Shown: positions 44,580-53,655 of the stretch, piece by piece
Layout of the letters: each line of letters opens with the position of its first letter
Numbering within the stretch: position 1 is the stretch's first letter
Assembly: GCA_001464915.1 (NCBI GenBank)
Contig: LNED01000013.1
Span: forward strand, 1-64,000
Length of the DNA: 64,000 bases
DNA from: Sphingomonadales bacterium Ga0077531
Lineage (GTDB): Bacteria; Pseudomonadota; Alphaproteobacteria; Sphingomonadales; Sphingomonadaceae
Reading direction: 5' to 3'
Position numbers and translations under genes: made by a program
The notes under the pieces: generated by a model
Databases searched by the model: none
The model's input: only the letters and a program-made list of their open reading frames with translations
Told to the model about the DNA's origin: nothing

Positions 44580-45298
44580 AAGCGGCGCATGACGCTGCGC
44601 GCAAGCGCCGGCGACAGCGAATAGACCGCGCGCAGCAGCTTCACCATCCCGACATTGGCCTCAGCCCGCCCGCCTTCGAGCGCAGTGATGATCTGGCGGG
44701 CGCATTCCTGCGGCGGCATCTTGGACGTGTCGCGGTCGGCGGTCATCTGCGTGTCGACCATCGGCGGCAGCGCCTCGATTACCTGGATCGGCTCGCCCGC
44801 AAGCTGGCTGCGCAAGGCCATGGTGTAGCTGCGCAAACCCGCTTTGCTCGCGCAATAGACCGAACTGGCCGTGTTGGGCGCAATGGCGAGGCCGCTGGTG
44901 ACGTTGATGATCGCGGCTTCATGCCGGGTGCGCAGGCGCGGCAACAGCGCGGTAATCAACCGGATCGGCGCGGAAAGGTTCGCATAGAGGCAGCCGTCAG
45001 CCGCATCGGCATCGGGCAAAGCATCACGCACATCATGCGGCACGCCCAGACCGGCATTGTTGATCAGGATATCGATCGGCCGATCGCCCAGCGCGGCGAC
45101 CAGCGCATCGACGCCCGCCGCGTTCGACAGGTCGGCGGCGAGCACCGCGAACCCATCCGCTTCCATCGCCGCCAGCCGCTCCGGATCGCGGCCGGTAAGG
45201 ATCACATGCGCGCCCTTGGCCTGAAGCTGCCGCGCCAGCTCACGCCCGATCCCGGCGCTGCCGCCGGTGAGCAGCACCACCTTGCCGTTCACATCCAT
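44576..45298 (-). CDS. Short-chain dehydrogenase/reductase
   Basis: 240 residues. NADP-binding TGGSAGIGRELARQL, NNAGLG, and the catalytic Ser-Tyr-Lys set NVTSGLAIAPNTASSVYCASKAGL (Ser, Tyr in YCASK) identify a classical SDR. The C-terminal part lists no substrate clue. It is convergent with the DAO-family gene and the two stops use the same CTAG palindrome at 44576-44579, overlapping by four bases. Upstream is glutathione reductase on the same strand, with about 25 bases between. Confidence 0.9.
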   Translation of the reverse strand: MDVNGKVVLLTGGSAGIGRELARQLQAKGAHVILTGRDPERLAAMEADGFAVLAADLSNAAGVDALVAALGDRPIDILINNAGLGVPHDVRDALPDADAADGCLYANLSAPIRLITALLPRLRTRHEAAIINVTSGLAIAPNTASSVYCASKAGLRSYTMALRSQLAGEPIQVIEALPPMVDTQMTADRDTSKMPPQECARQIITALEGGRAEANVGMVKLLRAVYSLSPALARSVMRRF

Positions 45299-45324
45299 CC
45301 CAATTCCCCTGTTTCGCGCCCAGC

Positions 45325-46677
45325 CTACTTAAACAGCACCAGCTCTTCCGCCATCGTCGGGTGGATCGCCACTGTCGCGTCAAAATCGGCTTTGGTCAGG
45401 CCCGCCTTCACCGCGATGGCGGCGGCCTGCATGATCTCGGGCGCTTCGGGGCCGATCATGTGGATGCCGACGATCCGGTCATTCGCCGCATCGACGATCA
45501 TCTTGTACAAGCTGCGTTCGTTGCGGCCCGCGACGACGTTCTTCATCGGGCGGAAATCGGCCTGATAGACCTTGATATTGCCAAGGCTGTTGCGCGCCTC
45601 GCCCTCGGTCATGCCGACAGCGGCAATCGGCGGATGGCTGAACACTGCGCTCGGCACGCAGGAATGATCGACAGCGTAAGGCTCAATCCCGCCGAAGACT
45701 GAATCGGCGAACGCTTGGCCCTCGCGGATCGCCACCGGAGTCAATTGCACCCGGTCGGTCACATCGCCCACGGCATAAACGTAATCGACGTTCGTGCGGC
45801 TGAAGGCATCGACGACGATTTCGCCCTTTGTGCCCACGTCGACCCCGATGGTTTCCAGCCCCAGCCCTTCGACGTTCGGCACGCGGCCAGTCGCGACCAT
45901 CACAGCATCGAATTCGCGCGCGTCTTGCCCGGTGAGTTTGACCAGCAAGGTGCCGTCATCCTGCTTGTCGACCGATTCAAATTCGGCGTGGAACAGGAAT
46001 TCGATCCCCTTCACCATCGAGATCTGCAGCAACCGATCCCGCACGCTGGTGTCATAACTACGCAGGATCGTGTCCGAACGGTTGGCGATCGTCACCTTGG
46101 CACCGAATTCGTTGAAGATGCCGGCGAATTCATTGGCGATGTAGCCCCCGCCCGCGATCAGGATACGGCGCGGGATGGCGTCCAGATGGAACGCTTCGTT
46201 GGAGGTGATGACGTGTTCATTGCCGGGAAAATCGGGGATCAGCGGGCGCGCGCCGGTCGCAATCAGGATGTGCCCGGCGGTGATGACCTTGCCGCTCGCC
46301 AACGTCACTTCGTGGTCGCCGGTGATGGTCGCGCGTTCGGCGAAGACCGTGACATTGTGGTTGCTTAGCGTCTGGCCATACAGCCCTTCGAGCCGCGAGA
46401 CGTCGGCCTGCACGTGATCGCGCAGCTTGACCCAGTCGAAGCTTTTGCCTTCGATGGTCCAGCCGAATTGCTTGGCGTCCTCAAGATCCTCAGCGAAATG
46501 TGCTCCATAGACCAGCATCTTCTTGGGCACGCAGCCACGGATGACGCAGGTGCCGCCGACCCGGTATTCCTCTGCCACCGCGACCCGCGCGCCGTGCGCG
46601 GCGGCGACCCGGCTGGCGCGCACGCCGCCCGATCCTGCGCCGATGGTAAAGAGGTCATAGTCATATTGGTCGGCCAT
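45325..46677 (-). CDS. gor: Glutathione-disulfide reductase
   Basis: 450 residues from the ATG at 46677 (MADQYDYDLFTIGAGSGGVRAS) with GGGAG upstream; the track start adds 20 codons. The redox-active disulfide GGTCVIRGCVPKKMLVYGA, GGGYIANEFAGIFNEFG (NADPH domain), VYAVGDVTDRVQLTPVAIREG and the C-terminal GLTKADFDATVAIHPTMAEELV with the catalytic His-Pro are those of Gor. It reduces GSSG with NADPH and supports glutaredoxins and the Prx5-type peroxidase seen at 19.9 kb. Confidence 0.95.
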   Translation of the reverse strand: MADQYDYDLFTIGAGSGGVRASRVAAAHGARVAVAEEYRVGGTCVIRGCVPKKMLVYGAHFAEDLEDAKQFGWTIEGKSFDWVKLRDHVQADVSRLEGLYGQTLSNHNVTVFAERATITGDHEVTLASGKVITAGHILIATGARPLIPDFPGNEHVITSNEAFHLDAIPRRILIAGGGYIANEFAGIFNEFGAKVTIANRSDTILRSYDTSVRDRLLQISMVKGIEFLFHAEFESVDKQDDGTLLVKLTGQDAREFDAVMVATGRVPNVEGLGLETIGVDVGTKGEIVVDAFSRTNVDYVYAVGDVTDRVQLTPVAIREGQAFADSVFGGIEPYAVDHSCVPSAVFSHPPIAAVGMTEGEARNSLGNIKVYQADFRPMKNVVAGRNERSLYKMIVDAANDRIVGIHMIGPEAPEIMQAAAIAVKAGLTKADFDATVAIHPTMAEELVLFK

Positions 46678-46764
46678 CGCGCTGCTCCCGCTTGAGTGCT
46701 TGCGCATATGGGCGAGCGTCCCGATGGCGGCAACCATCGGTGGGCGAAAATCAGCATTCCAGAC

Positions 46765-46795
46765 AAAGAAATGGGGGCGCTAGGGCCCCCACTCT
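46765..46795 (-). terminator. Intrinsic terminator after the DEAD-box helicase
   Basis: On the minus strand TGGGGGC, six-base loop, GCCCCCA, then TTTCTTTG. It sits immediately after the helicase stop, between it and the gor start, so gor must have its own promoter. Confidence 0.8.
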
Positions 46796-46804
46796 TATTT
46801 GTTA

Positions 46805-48328
46805 TCAGGCGCTGGCAGAGCGCGGTCGACCACCGCCACCGCCGCCGGGACGACCACGGCCACGATTGCCGCCGCCGCCGTTACCGCCGCCGCCTGAAGG
46901 ACGACCGCCGCCGCTTGGGCGACGATCACCACTGCTATTGCCGCCGGGCTTGGAACCAAAGGCGCGGCGATCGCCTTCAGGACGACGCTCGCCTTGCGGC
47001 TTACGATCACCGTCTGGGCGACGATCACCCTGCTGCGGACGACGCTCGCCTTCAGGACGGCGCTCGCCACCCTGCGGCTTGCGATCGCCTTGCGGACGCT
47101 GGCCGAGTGGGCGCGGGTTGACGCGCTTCATCGGAGTGCGGGCCGCTGGCTTGGTCGGGCCTTCGCCTTCAACAACCGCGCGGAAGTTATCCGGCAGCGG
47201 CAAGCGTTCCAGTTCTGCACCGGTGACCTTGCGGATATCCTTCAGATATGCGCGTTCATCCTCGGCACAGAACGCAATCGCGACCCCATCCTTGCCCGCG
47301 CGCGCGGTGCGCCCGATGCGGTGGACATATTGTTCGGGCACGTTGGGCAGTTCGTAGTTGATCACGTGGCTCACGCCCGGAATGTCGATCCCGCGTGCGG
47401 CGACATCGGTTGCGATCAGCACCGGCACGCGGCCCTTGCGGAATTCATCAAGCGCGCGCTGACGCTGCGGCTGCGATTTGTTGCCGTGGATCGCGTTGGC
47501 TTCGATCCCGGATTGTTCCAGCCGCTTCACCACCCGGTCCGCGCCATGCTTGGTACGGGTGAAGATCAGCACGCGTTCAATCGTGCCGGGCACCGGATGG
47601 CGGCCCTTGAGGATCATTTCGAGCAAGCTCAGCTTTTCGTCCTGCTGCACCATGAACAGGTGTTGGTCGATCCGTTCGGCCGTGGTGCTTTGCGGAGTGA
47701 CCGAAACCTGCACGGGATTGTTGCAGAACCCGCTGACCAGTTCCTTGATCGCCTTGGGCATGGTCGCGCTGAAAAACAGCGTCTGACGATCCTTGGGCGT
47801 GATATCGCGGATTTTGCGCAGCGCGTGGATGAACCCGAGATCGAGCATCTGGTCAGCTTCGTCGAGCACCAGAATTTCAATGCCGTTGAGGTTCAGCGCC
47901 TTCTGGTCGATCAGATCGAGCAGACGGCCCGGCGTGGCGACCAGAATGTCAGCGCCGCGGTGCAGCTTGTTGCGATCCTTGCCGACCGAAGTGCCGCCGA
48001 CGATGCATTGCACCTTGAGGCCCGCAAGCGCGCCGTAATCCTTGGCGCTGTCGGAAATCTGCACCGCCAATTCGCGGGTCGGTGCGAGCACCAGCATCCG
48101 GCAGGATTTGAACGGGATCGGCTTGTCTGATTCGCGCAGCCGATCAATGCTGGGCAGCATGAAAGCGGCGGTCTTGCCCGTGCCGGTCTGGGCAATGCCA
48201 AGCAGATCGCGGCCCTTGAGCACGGCGGGAATGGCCTGTTCCTGGATCGGGGTGGGGGTGTTGTAGCCCTTCATGTCAAGGGCCTGGAGCACGGGCTGCG
48301 ACAGCCCGAGTTCAGCAAAAGTAGTCAT
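46805..48328 (-). CDS. rhlE: DEAD-box RNA helicase, RhlE type
   Basis: 507 residues from the ATG at 48328 (MTTFAELGLSQPVLQALDM); the track start adds 18 codons. Helicase motifs: Q motif PTPIQEQAIP, Walker A AQTGTGKTAAF, DEAD in VLDEADQMLDLGFI, SAT in FFSATMPKAIK, and HRIGRTARAGKDGVAI. The last ~130 residues are a repetitive Arg/Gly/Pro/Gln-rich tail (GGERRPEGERRPQQGDRRPD..., GGGGNGGGGN) expected to bind RNA non-specifically. The 5' side has a 250-base leader without a gene and no clear ribosome binding site, as seen in some cold-regulated helicases. RhlE over other paralogues is by pattern. Confidence 0.92.
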   Translation of the reverse strand: MTTFAELGLSQPVLQALDMKGYNTPTPIQEQAIPAVLKGRDLLGIAQTGTGKTAAFMLPSIDRLRESDKPIPFKSCRMLVLAPTRELAVQISDSAKDYGALAGLKVQCIVGGTSVGKDRNKLHRGADILVATPGRLLDLIDQKALNLNGIEILVLDEADQMLDLGFIHALRKIRDITPKDRQTLFFSATMPKAIKELVSGFCNNPVQVSVTPQSTTAERIDQHLFMVQQDEKLSLLEMILKGRHPVPGTIERVLIFTRTKHGADRVVKRLEQSGIEANAIHGNKSQPQRQRALDEFRKGRVPVLIATDVAARGIDIPGVSHVINYELPNVPEQYVHRIGRTARAGKDGVAIAFCAEDERAYLKDIRKVTGAELERLPLPDNFRAVVEGEGPTKPAARTPMKRVNPRPLGQRPQGDRKPQGGERRPEGERRPQQGDRRPDGDRKPQGERRPEGDRRAFGSKPGGNSSGDRRPSGGGRPSGGGGNGGGGNRGRGRPGGGGGGRPRSASA

Positions 48329-48580
48329 ATAAAAAATGCTCGCAAATAATCTGCGACGCGCGCTGGGCTGCCCAAACGCCAAGCGTCAAAGGGCACGCCA
48401 CGCGCGGCGCGGGGGTTGAAACCGCCCGCGTGAAAAGGGAAGTCTTGGGTAGAACCGAGGCGCGGCCGGGGCGGATGCTTTTAGATTTCCGCCGCTTCAC
48501 GCATGGCTAGCGCGCTTCGATAGGGCGCAGATGGGCGTAAAGTTGCGGAAAGTCAATCAATCATTGCGCAGCGCCAAGCA
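48329..48580. other. Non-coding gap between rhlE and pgi
   Basis: About 250 bases upstream of the helicase gene and downstream of pgi, both on the minus strand. It is GC-rich with several CG-repetitive short strings (CACGCGCGGCGCGGGGG) and no ORF or hairpin I would defend. It most likely carries the helicase promoter and a long leader. I see no RNA gene. Confidence 0.5.
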
Positions 48581-50134
48581 TCACCCCAACCCAGCCGCCG
48601 CCATCAGCGCCTTGGTGCTCGGGTCGAAATCGCCCTCCCCGCTGGCGATTTGCTTCGCAATCGCCTTGCCCAGTTCCACGCCGAATTGGTCGAACGGATT
48701 GATGCCCATCAGCACCGCGTTCGCAAACGTCCGCTGTTCGTGGAACGCGATCAGCGCGCCCAGCGCAGCCGCGTCGCAATCGTCGAGCAGGAAGGTGGTC
48801 GAGGGGCGATCCCCCGGATAGGCGCGCGCCGGATCGTCCGACGCCTTGCCCGCCATCAATGCCGCGCCTTGCGCCAGGCAGTTCATCAGCAAGGTGGTGT
48901 GATGCACCGGATCAAGCGCGTCGCCCGGCTCGATGCTCACCAGAAAATCGACCGGGATCAGGTGCGTGCCCTGATGCAGCAGCTGAAATACTGCGTGCTG
49001 CCCATCGGTGCCAACCCCGCCCCACGTGACCGGCGCGGTCGGGCCATCGACTGGCTGTCCATCGACCGTCACGCTCTTACCGTTCGATTCCATCTCCAAT
49101 TGCTGGAGATAGTCGGGCAGCAGCGCGAGCCGTTCGTCATAAGCGAACACCGCGCGGGTCTGGCAGCCTTTCAGACGGGTATAGAATTGATCGGCAAAGG
49201 CGGCGAGCAGCGGGGCATTCGCCCTGCCTTTGGTGGTGCGGAAGTGATCGTCCACCGCCTTTGCGCCCGCCAGCATCGCACGGAATTCGTCCATCCCCAC
49301 CGCCAGTGCAATCGGAAAGCCGATCGACGAAAACAGCGAATACCGCCCGCCCACGCTTTCGGGAAACGGCAGCACGCGGGTTTCATCGACACCCCATTCG
49401 ACCGCCTTTTCGGGCGCGGCGGTAAGCGCGATCACCCGCCCGCCCGGATCTTCGACACCATTATCTGCCAGCCACGCAAGCGCGCTTTCCGCGTTGGTCA
49501 GCGTTTCGATGGTGGTGAAGGTTTTCGATGCCAGCGCGATCAGCGTCGTTGCGGGGTCGCACCGAGCAAACGCCTGTTCCAGCGCGAGGCCATCAATGTT
49601 CGAGACGACATGCACATCGACTTGGCAAACATCGCGAGTCAGCGCGTCAATCGCCAACGCTGGGCCAAGCGCCGATCCGCCGATGCCGATGGCGATGCAG
49701 TGGCGGATTTCGCCCAAGGCGCCTTCGTGGATCGCCTCAACCAGCATCCCCATGCGGGCGAGCAAAGCATCAGCTTCCTCAACCTGCGCATCTGTGCCGC
49801 TGCCGCGCAATGCGCCGTGGGTGGCGGCGCGGCCTTCGGTGACATTGACGATCCCGCCGCCGAACAAAGCCTCGCGCGCCGCGCCAAACCCGCGCGCGTC
49901 AGCCAAAGCTTCAAACGCGGTCAGCGCCGCATCATCCAGATGCGTCTTGGAAAAATCGATTCGCATCCCCGCTTCCGCGTCGCCGCCAAGCGCGCTGGGC
50001 CATGTGATGCGGCGGGTGAAAGCCGCTGTCCGCGCCAGGTCTGCGGCGAACAGCGCGGCGAGCGTCACCGGTGCCATCGCGCGCAGATCGTCCCATGCCG
50101 CAGCGATGCTGTGTTTCTGAGCCGATCCGTTCAT
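48581..50134 (-). CDS. pgi: Glucose-6-phosphate isomerase
   Basis: 517 residues. Pgi links glucose-6-phosphate and fructose-6-phosphate in glycolysis, Entner-Doudoroff recycling and gluconeogenesis. Typical blocks: GIGGSALGPALAIDAL, ASKTFTTIETLTNAESA, FPFPESVGGRYSLFSSIGFPIA-like (VLPFPESVGGRYSLFSSIGF), and the C-terminal LLMNCLAQGAALMAGK and MGINPFDQFGVELGKAIAKQI. A plus-strand 514-codon ORF lies opposite almost the entire gene and is a shadow. lepB is divergent from it. Confidence 0.97.
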   Translation of the reverse strand: MNGSAQKHSIAAAWDDLRAMAPVTLAALFAADLARTAAFTRRITWPSALGGDAEAGMRIDFSKTHLDDAALTAFEALADARGFGAAREALFGGGIVNVTEGRAATHGALRGSGTDAQVEEADALLARMGMLVEAIHEGALGEIRHCIAIGIGGSALGPALAIDALTRDVCQVDVHVVSNIDGLALEQAFARCDPATTLIALASKTFTTIETLTNAESALAWLADNGVEDPGGRVIALTAAPEKAVEWGVDETRVLPFPESVGGRYSLFSSIGFPIALAVGMDEFRAMLAGAKAVDDHFRTTKGRANAPLLAAFADQFYTRLKGCQTRAVFAYDERLALLPDYLQQLEMESNGKSVTVDGQPVDGPTAPVTWGGVGTDGQHAVFQLLHQGTHLIPVDFLVSIEPGDALDPVHHTTLLMNCLAQGAALMAGKASDDPARAYPGDRPSTTFLLDDCDAAALGALIAFHEQRTFANAVLMGINPFDQFGVELGKAIAKQIASGEGDFDPSTKALMAAAGLG

Positions 50135-50183
50135 TGCCGTTCCCCTTTGCGCACGTGTGCGGCTGCGAGTAAGGGCAGGCGTG

Positions 50184-51053
50184 ATGGATGTTAAGACCCA
50201 ATCTCTCGGCGACGTGCTGCCCCCCGTTTTGCCAGACGCCGCTGCCAGCGATGCACCGCGCGCCGAAATCCGCGCAAATCAGGGCTGGGGCGGCTTTGTG
50301 TGGTTCCTGATCAAGCTGCTGATAGCGGTGCTGGCGTTCCGCACGCTGGTGTTCTCGCCCTTCTCGATCCCATCGGAAAGCATGTTGCCGCGACTGATGA
50401 ACGGCGATTATCTGCTGGCTGCGAAATGGCCCTATGGCATCTCGCGCCATTCGCTGCCGTTCGATCTGCCCTTGCCCGAAGGTCGGCTGCTGGCGAACCC
50501 ACCCGAACGCGGCGATATCGTGATCTTCAAACACCCGATTGACGGGCGCGACTATATCAAGCGGGTGATCGGGTTGCCGGGTGACACGGTGAGCGTTGTC
50601 GGTGGGCAAGTGGTGCTGGGCGGCACGCCGGTGCCGCGCGTGGCGGTGGCCGATGCGCTCATCGTGCAATCGCCCAACACGGGGTGCGAATGGGGCGGTG
50701 AACTGGTGCAGCGCGATGATGGCGGTGCGGCGTGCCGCTACACCGCTTTCCGCGAAACCCTGCCCGGCGGCAAAAGCTACACAGTGCTCGATTTCGGCAT
50801 GACCCCGGGCGATGGCTTTGCGCCCAAAACCGTGCCCGAAGGCATGATGTTCGTGATGGGCGACAACCGCGACAATTCGCGCGACAGCCGGTTTGACGCG
50901 GCCGAGGGCGATGCGGTTGGCCTCGTGCCGCAAGACCTGTTGGTTGGCCGCGCCAGCATCATCGTTTGGTCGACCGATGGCAGCGCCGATTGGCTGCTGC
51001 CGTGGACATGGTTTTCCGCCGCGCGCTGGGACCGCATCGGAGACGGATTGTGA
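50184..51053 (+). CDS. lepB: Signal peptidase I
   Basis: 289 residues from the ATG at 50184 (MDVKTQSLGDVLPP). One N-terminal membrane helix (GFVWFLIKLLIAVLAFRTLVF) is followed by the catalytic Ser in SIPSESMLPRLMNGDYLL and the general-base Lys in DIVIFKHPIDGRDYIKRVIGLPGD; the last conserved box is FVMGDNRDNSRDSR. It cleaves Sec signal peptides in the periplasm. It heads the conserved lepB-rnc-era operon; its stop overlaps the rnc start (GTGA). Confidence 0.96.
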   Translation: MDVKTQSLGDVLPPVLPDAAASDAPRAEIRANQGWGGFVWFLIKLLIAVLAFRTLVFSPFSIPSESMLPRLMNGDYLLAAKWPYGISRHSLPFDLPLPEGRLLANPPERGDIVIFKHPIDGRDYIKRVIGLPGDTVSVVGGQVVLGGTPVPRVAVADALIVQSPNTGCEWGGELVQRDDGGAACRYTAFRETLPGGKSYTVLDFGMTPGDGFAPKTVPEGMMFVMGDNRDNSRDSRFDAAEGDAVGLVPQDLLVGRASIIVWSTDGSADWLLPWTWFSAARWDRIGDGL

Positions 51054-51733
51054 AACACCTCGATCCCGCCGCGCGCGATTGGCTGGAGGCGCAGGGCTTT
51101 GCGATAGCCGATGAGGCTCCGTGGCTCGAAGCGCTCACCCATGGCAGCTTCAACGGCACGGGCGCGGAGGCAGCGGATTACCAACGGCTCGAATTTCTGG
51201 GAGACCGGGTGCTGGGCCTGTCGGTCGCCAGCTGGCTATTCCGCGCAACCGGCGCGCCCGAAGGCAAGTTGTCGCAGCGATTGAACGCGCTGGTCAGCGG
51301 CACGACTTGTGCGCGGATTGCCCGCACCATCGGTCTGCCCGCGCACATCCGGCTTGGCAAACAGGCCCGCGATGATGGCGGGACGGATAGCGACAAGATC
51401 CTCGGCGATGTGATGGAGGCGTTGATCGGCGCGTGTTTTGTCCAGCACGGGTTTGATACCGCCCGCGACATCATCTACCGGCTGTGGGCGGATGAGCTGG
51501 AAGGCGACGAAGGTAAATCCAAACACCCAAAAAGCGCATTGCAAGAATGGGCCGCCGGTAACCGACGCGCCATCCCTGCTTACGAAGTGGTGGGCCGCAG
51601 CGGCCCTGATCACGCCGCGCGCTTCACCGTGCGCGTCAGCATCCGCAACGTCGGCGAGGCGGAAGCCACCGCCAATAGCAAAGGCGAAGCCGAACGGCTC
51701 GCCGCCAAGGCATTTCTCGAACAATACGGGTAA
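51050..51733 (+). CDS. rnc: Ribonuclease III
   Basis: 227 residues from a GTG at 51050 overlapping the lepB stop (GTGA); the track's 28-codon extension lies inside lepB. The RNase III signature YQRLEFLGDRVLGLSVASWL is intact, with the second metal site in GDVMEALIGACF. The C-terminal part KSALQEWAAGNRRAIPAYEVV...FTVRVSIRNVGEAEATANSKGEAERLAAKAFL is the double-stranded RNA-binding domain. It processes rRNA and other duplex RNAs. Confidence 0.96.
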   Translation: MKHLDPAARDWLEAQGFAIADEAPWLEALTHGSFNGTGAEAADYQRLEFLGDRVLGLSVASWLFRATGAPEGKLSQRLNALVSGTTCARIARTIGLPAHIRLGKQARDDGGTDSDKILGDVMEALIGACFVQHGFDTARDIIYRLWADELEGDEGKSKHPKSALQEWAAGNRRAIPAYEVVGRSGPDHAARFTVRVSIRNVGEAEATANSKGEAERLAAKAFLEQYG

Positions 51734-51749
51734 CGTCCCGAATGGAACC

Positions 51750-52697
51750 ATGATGGAAACTGAAACACCCACCGATACTGGCCCCACCCCCGGCCCCACC
51801 CGCTGCGGCATGATTGCCGTGATCGGCGCGCCGAACGCAGGCAAATCGACACTGGTGAACCAACTTGTCGGCCAGAAGGTCGCGATCACCTCGGCCAAGG
51901 CGCAGACGACCCGCGCGCGGATGCTGGGCATTGCGCTGCACGAACTGGCGGGCGTGCCGGTGCAGATGATCCTGGTCGATACCCCGGGCATATTCGCGCC
52001 CAAGCGGAGGCTCGACCGCGCAATGGTCAGCGCCGCATGGGAAGGCGCAGAGGCGGCCGATGCGGTGCTGCTGCTGGTCGATCCGATCAAACAGCGGCGG
52101 CATGAACTGGAGCCGCTGCTGGAGGCGCTGGCGACCCGGCCCGAACGCAAAATCCTCGTCATCAACAAGGTCGACCGCAGCAAGAAGGAACCCATGCTGG
52201 CGCTGGCGCAGGATCTGGCGGGCAAGGTCGATTTTGCGGAAATCTACTTCGTCTCGGCCCTGACTGGTGACGGGGTGCCCGAATTGAAGGACGCGCTAGC
52301 GGGCATGATGCCCGAGGCGGAATGGATGTATCCCGAAGATCAGGTCTCCAACGTTTCAGAACGCCTACTCGCCACAGAAATCACCCGCGAACAGCTGTAT
52401 CAGCAACTGCACGAAGAACTGCCGTACGACAGCGCCGTGCGGCCCGAGAAATACGAAGTGCGCGCCGATGGCAGCATCGAAATCCACCAGCAGATCGTGG
52501 TGGCGCGGGAGACACAACGCGCCATCGTGCTGGGCAAGGGCGGGTCACGGATCAAACAAATCGGCGCCGCCGCGCGCAAGGAATTGTCCGAAGTGCTGGG
52601 CGTGCCGGTGCACCTCTATCTCCACGTCAAGCAGCTGGAAAACTGGGCCGAGGACAAGGAGATTTTCGAGGAAATGGGGCTGGACTGGGTACGTTAG
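51750..52697 (+). CDS. era: GTPase Era
   Basis: 315 residues from the ATG at 51750 (an ATGATG pair), 16 bases after rnc. G motifs: GAPNAGKSTLVNQLVG (G1), TTRARMLGI (G2), LVDTPGIFAP (G3), VINKVDRSKKE (G4), SALTGDG (G5). The C-terminal KH domain has ERAIVLGKGGSRIKQIGAAARKEL-like sequence (seen as QRAIVLGKGGSRIKQIG). Era binds 16S rRNA in small-subunit assembly. The track's upstream extension is in the rnc frame shadow. Confidence 0.96.
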   Translation: MMETETPTDTGPTPGPTRCGMIAVIGAPNAGKSTLVNQLVGQKVAITSAKAQTTRARMLGIALHELAGVPVQMILVDTPGIFAPKRRLDRAMVSAAWEGAEAADAVLLLVDPIKQRRHELEPLLEALATRPERKILVINKVDRSKKEPMLALAQDLAGKVDFAEIYFVSALTGDGVPELKDALAGMMPEAEWMYPEDQVSNVSERLLATEITREQLYQQLHEELPYDSAVRPEKYEVRADGSIEIHQQIVVARETQRAIVLGKGGSRIKQIGAAARKELSEVLGVPVHLYLHVKQLENWAEDKEIFEEMGLDWVR

Positions 52698-52820
52698 ACG
52701 CCTCAGCTTAGCCCGGATCTGAACCAAAACCTGCCGTTCGGCTAGCGACCCCGAAGCAGACATTTGCGTCTTCCCAAAATGCCAGCACGTATCTGCTCTA
52801 TAATGCTGGAGAAAAACGCT
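52698..52820. other. Spacer before the FISUMP gene
   Basis: No gene. It contains CTGCCGTTCGGCTAGCGACC followed by CCGAAGCAGACATT (52731-52764), which loosely resembles the start of the spacer on the other side of the FISUMP gene (CTGACGTTCCGGATTCCACC, 53517-53550) and 'gcagacatt' strings seen in intergenic parts of sphingomonad genomes. It could be a degenerate insertion boundary. Confidence 0.35.
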
Positions 52821-53501
52821 GTGGTTCACGTGACCAAAATGGCCCGAATGCTGGCCGCAACTTTTCTGCTGGTTTCGCCGACAGTGGCTCAAACATCGAT
52901 CACGAGCACGCCCGGCAATCCTGATCCAACGCCCATCATCGAAAGTGTGAAAATCGGCACGCAAGTGTGGATGCGGGAGAACTACGCAGGTACGCGCTTT
53001 CGCAACGGCGATCCGATTGCGCTGCTGACCGATGATTCTACTTGGGCCGAGGCAGGGCGAAACGGAGTGCCGGCATATACGACCTATTCCAATCAGATGC
53101 CTCCACCAGCCAAGTGGGGGCTGCTCTACAACTTCGCGGCCGTTACCGATGAACGTGGCATATGCCCGGAAGGTTGGCGTGTCCCAGACAATCGCGACTG
53201 GCTCGTGCTTGAAGATTTCCTTGGTGGCGGAGCGCAAGCCGCAAAGGCATTGAAAGCTACTGAAGGCTGGCCCGGAAGATACGCAGGGTCGGACAGCACC
53301 GGCTTTGGGGCACTTCCGGCTGGCTGGCGAACGCAAGAAGGCATCTTTTATCTAGCCGGACGCATCGGCTATTTCTGGACCAGCGAAAGATCACCGGACG
53401 GGACTGTCATGTCCCATATGGTTTTCGATGTCGAACGACCGATTTTCAGGATTGGCTATGATCCTGGGATGGGCCAATCTTTAAGATGTATCGCCGAGTA
53501 A
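52821..53501 (+). CDS. Secreted FISUMP-domain protein
   Basis: About 226 residues. A signal peptide (MLAATFLLVSPTVAQ) precedes one FISUMP domain (Fibrobacter succinogenes major paralogous domain): IGTQVWMRENYAGTRFRNGD, WGLLYNFAAVTDERGICPEGWRVP, DNRDWLVLEDFLGG, DSTGFGALPAGWR, and FWTSE with a final SLRCIAE. The domain is common in Fibrobacteres and Bacteroidetes cell-surface proteins and rare in alphaproteobacteria, so transfer is likely. Function of the domain is unknown. Start is uncertain: I use the GTG at 52821 with GGAGA eight bases upstream; the ATGs at 52803 and 52839 are alternatives. Confidence 0.82.
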   Translation: MVHVTKMARMLAATFLLVSPTVAQTSITSTPGNPDPTPIIESVKIGTQVWMRENYAGTRFRNGDPIALLTDDSTWAEAGRNGVPAYTTYSNQMPPPAKWGLLYNFAAVTDERGICPEGWRVPDNRDWLVLEDFLGGGAQAAKALKATEGWPGRYAGSDSTGFGALPAGWRTQEGIFYLAGRIGYFWTSERSPDGTVMSHMVFDVERPIFRIGYDPGMGQSLRCIAE

Positions 53502-53655
53502 TCTGACCGGCGAAAACTGACGTTCCGGATTCCACCCATCAGCGGCCATGAGCGACGATCTTCCGCAATCCCGTAAGCTGACCTGCGTCTTCGCTGCTCG
53601 TAATGGAGAGGCTCTATCGCCCCGTGCTTGACACCGCGCGACGAGGGGTTTGCAA

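Noticed and set aside
46805-47120. Tandem CGACGATC/CGCTCGCC-like repeats resembling a CRISPR or minisatellite
   Set aside because: They encode the Arg/Gly-rich tail of the RhlE-type helicase; units are irregular and in frame with no spacers.
48650-50194. 514-codon plus-strand ORF opposite pgi
   Set aside because: Shadow of pgi; it even runs into the start of lepB.
53560-53634. Short plus-strand ORF of about 27 codons after the FISUMP gene
   Set aside because: No ribosome binding site and no coding pattern; it lies in degenerate-looking spacer.
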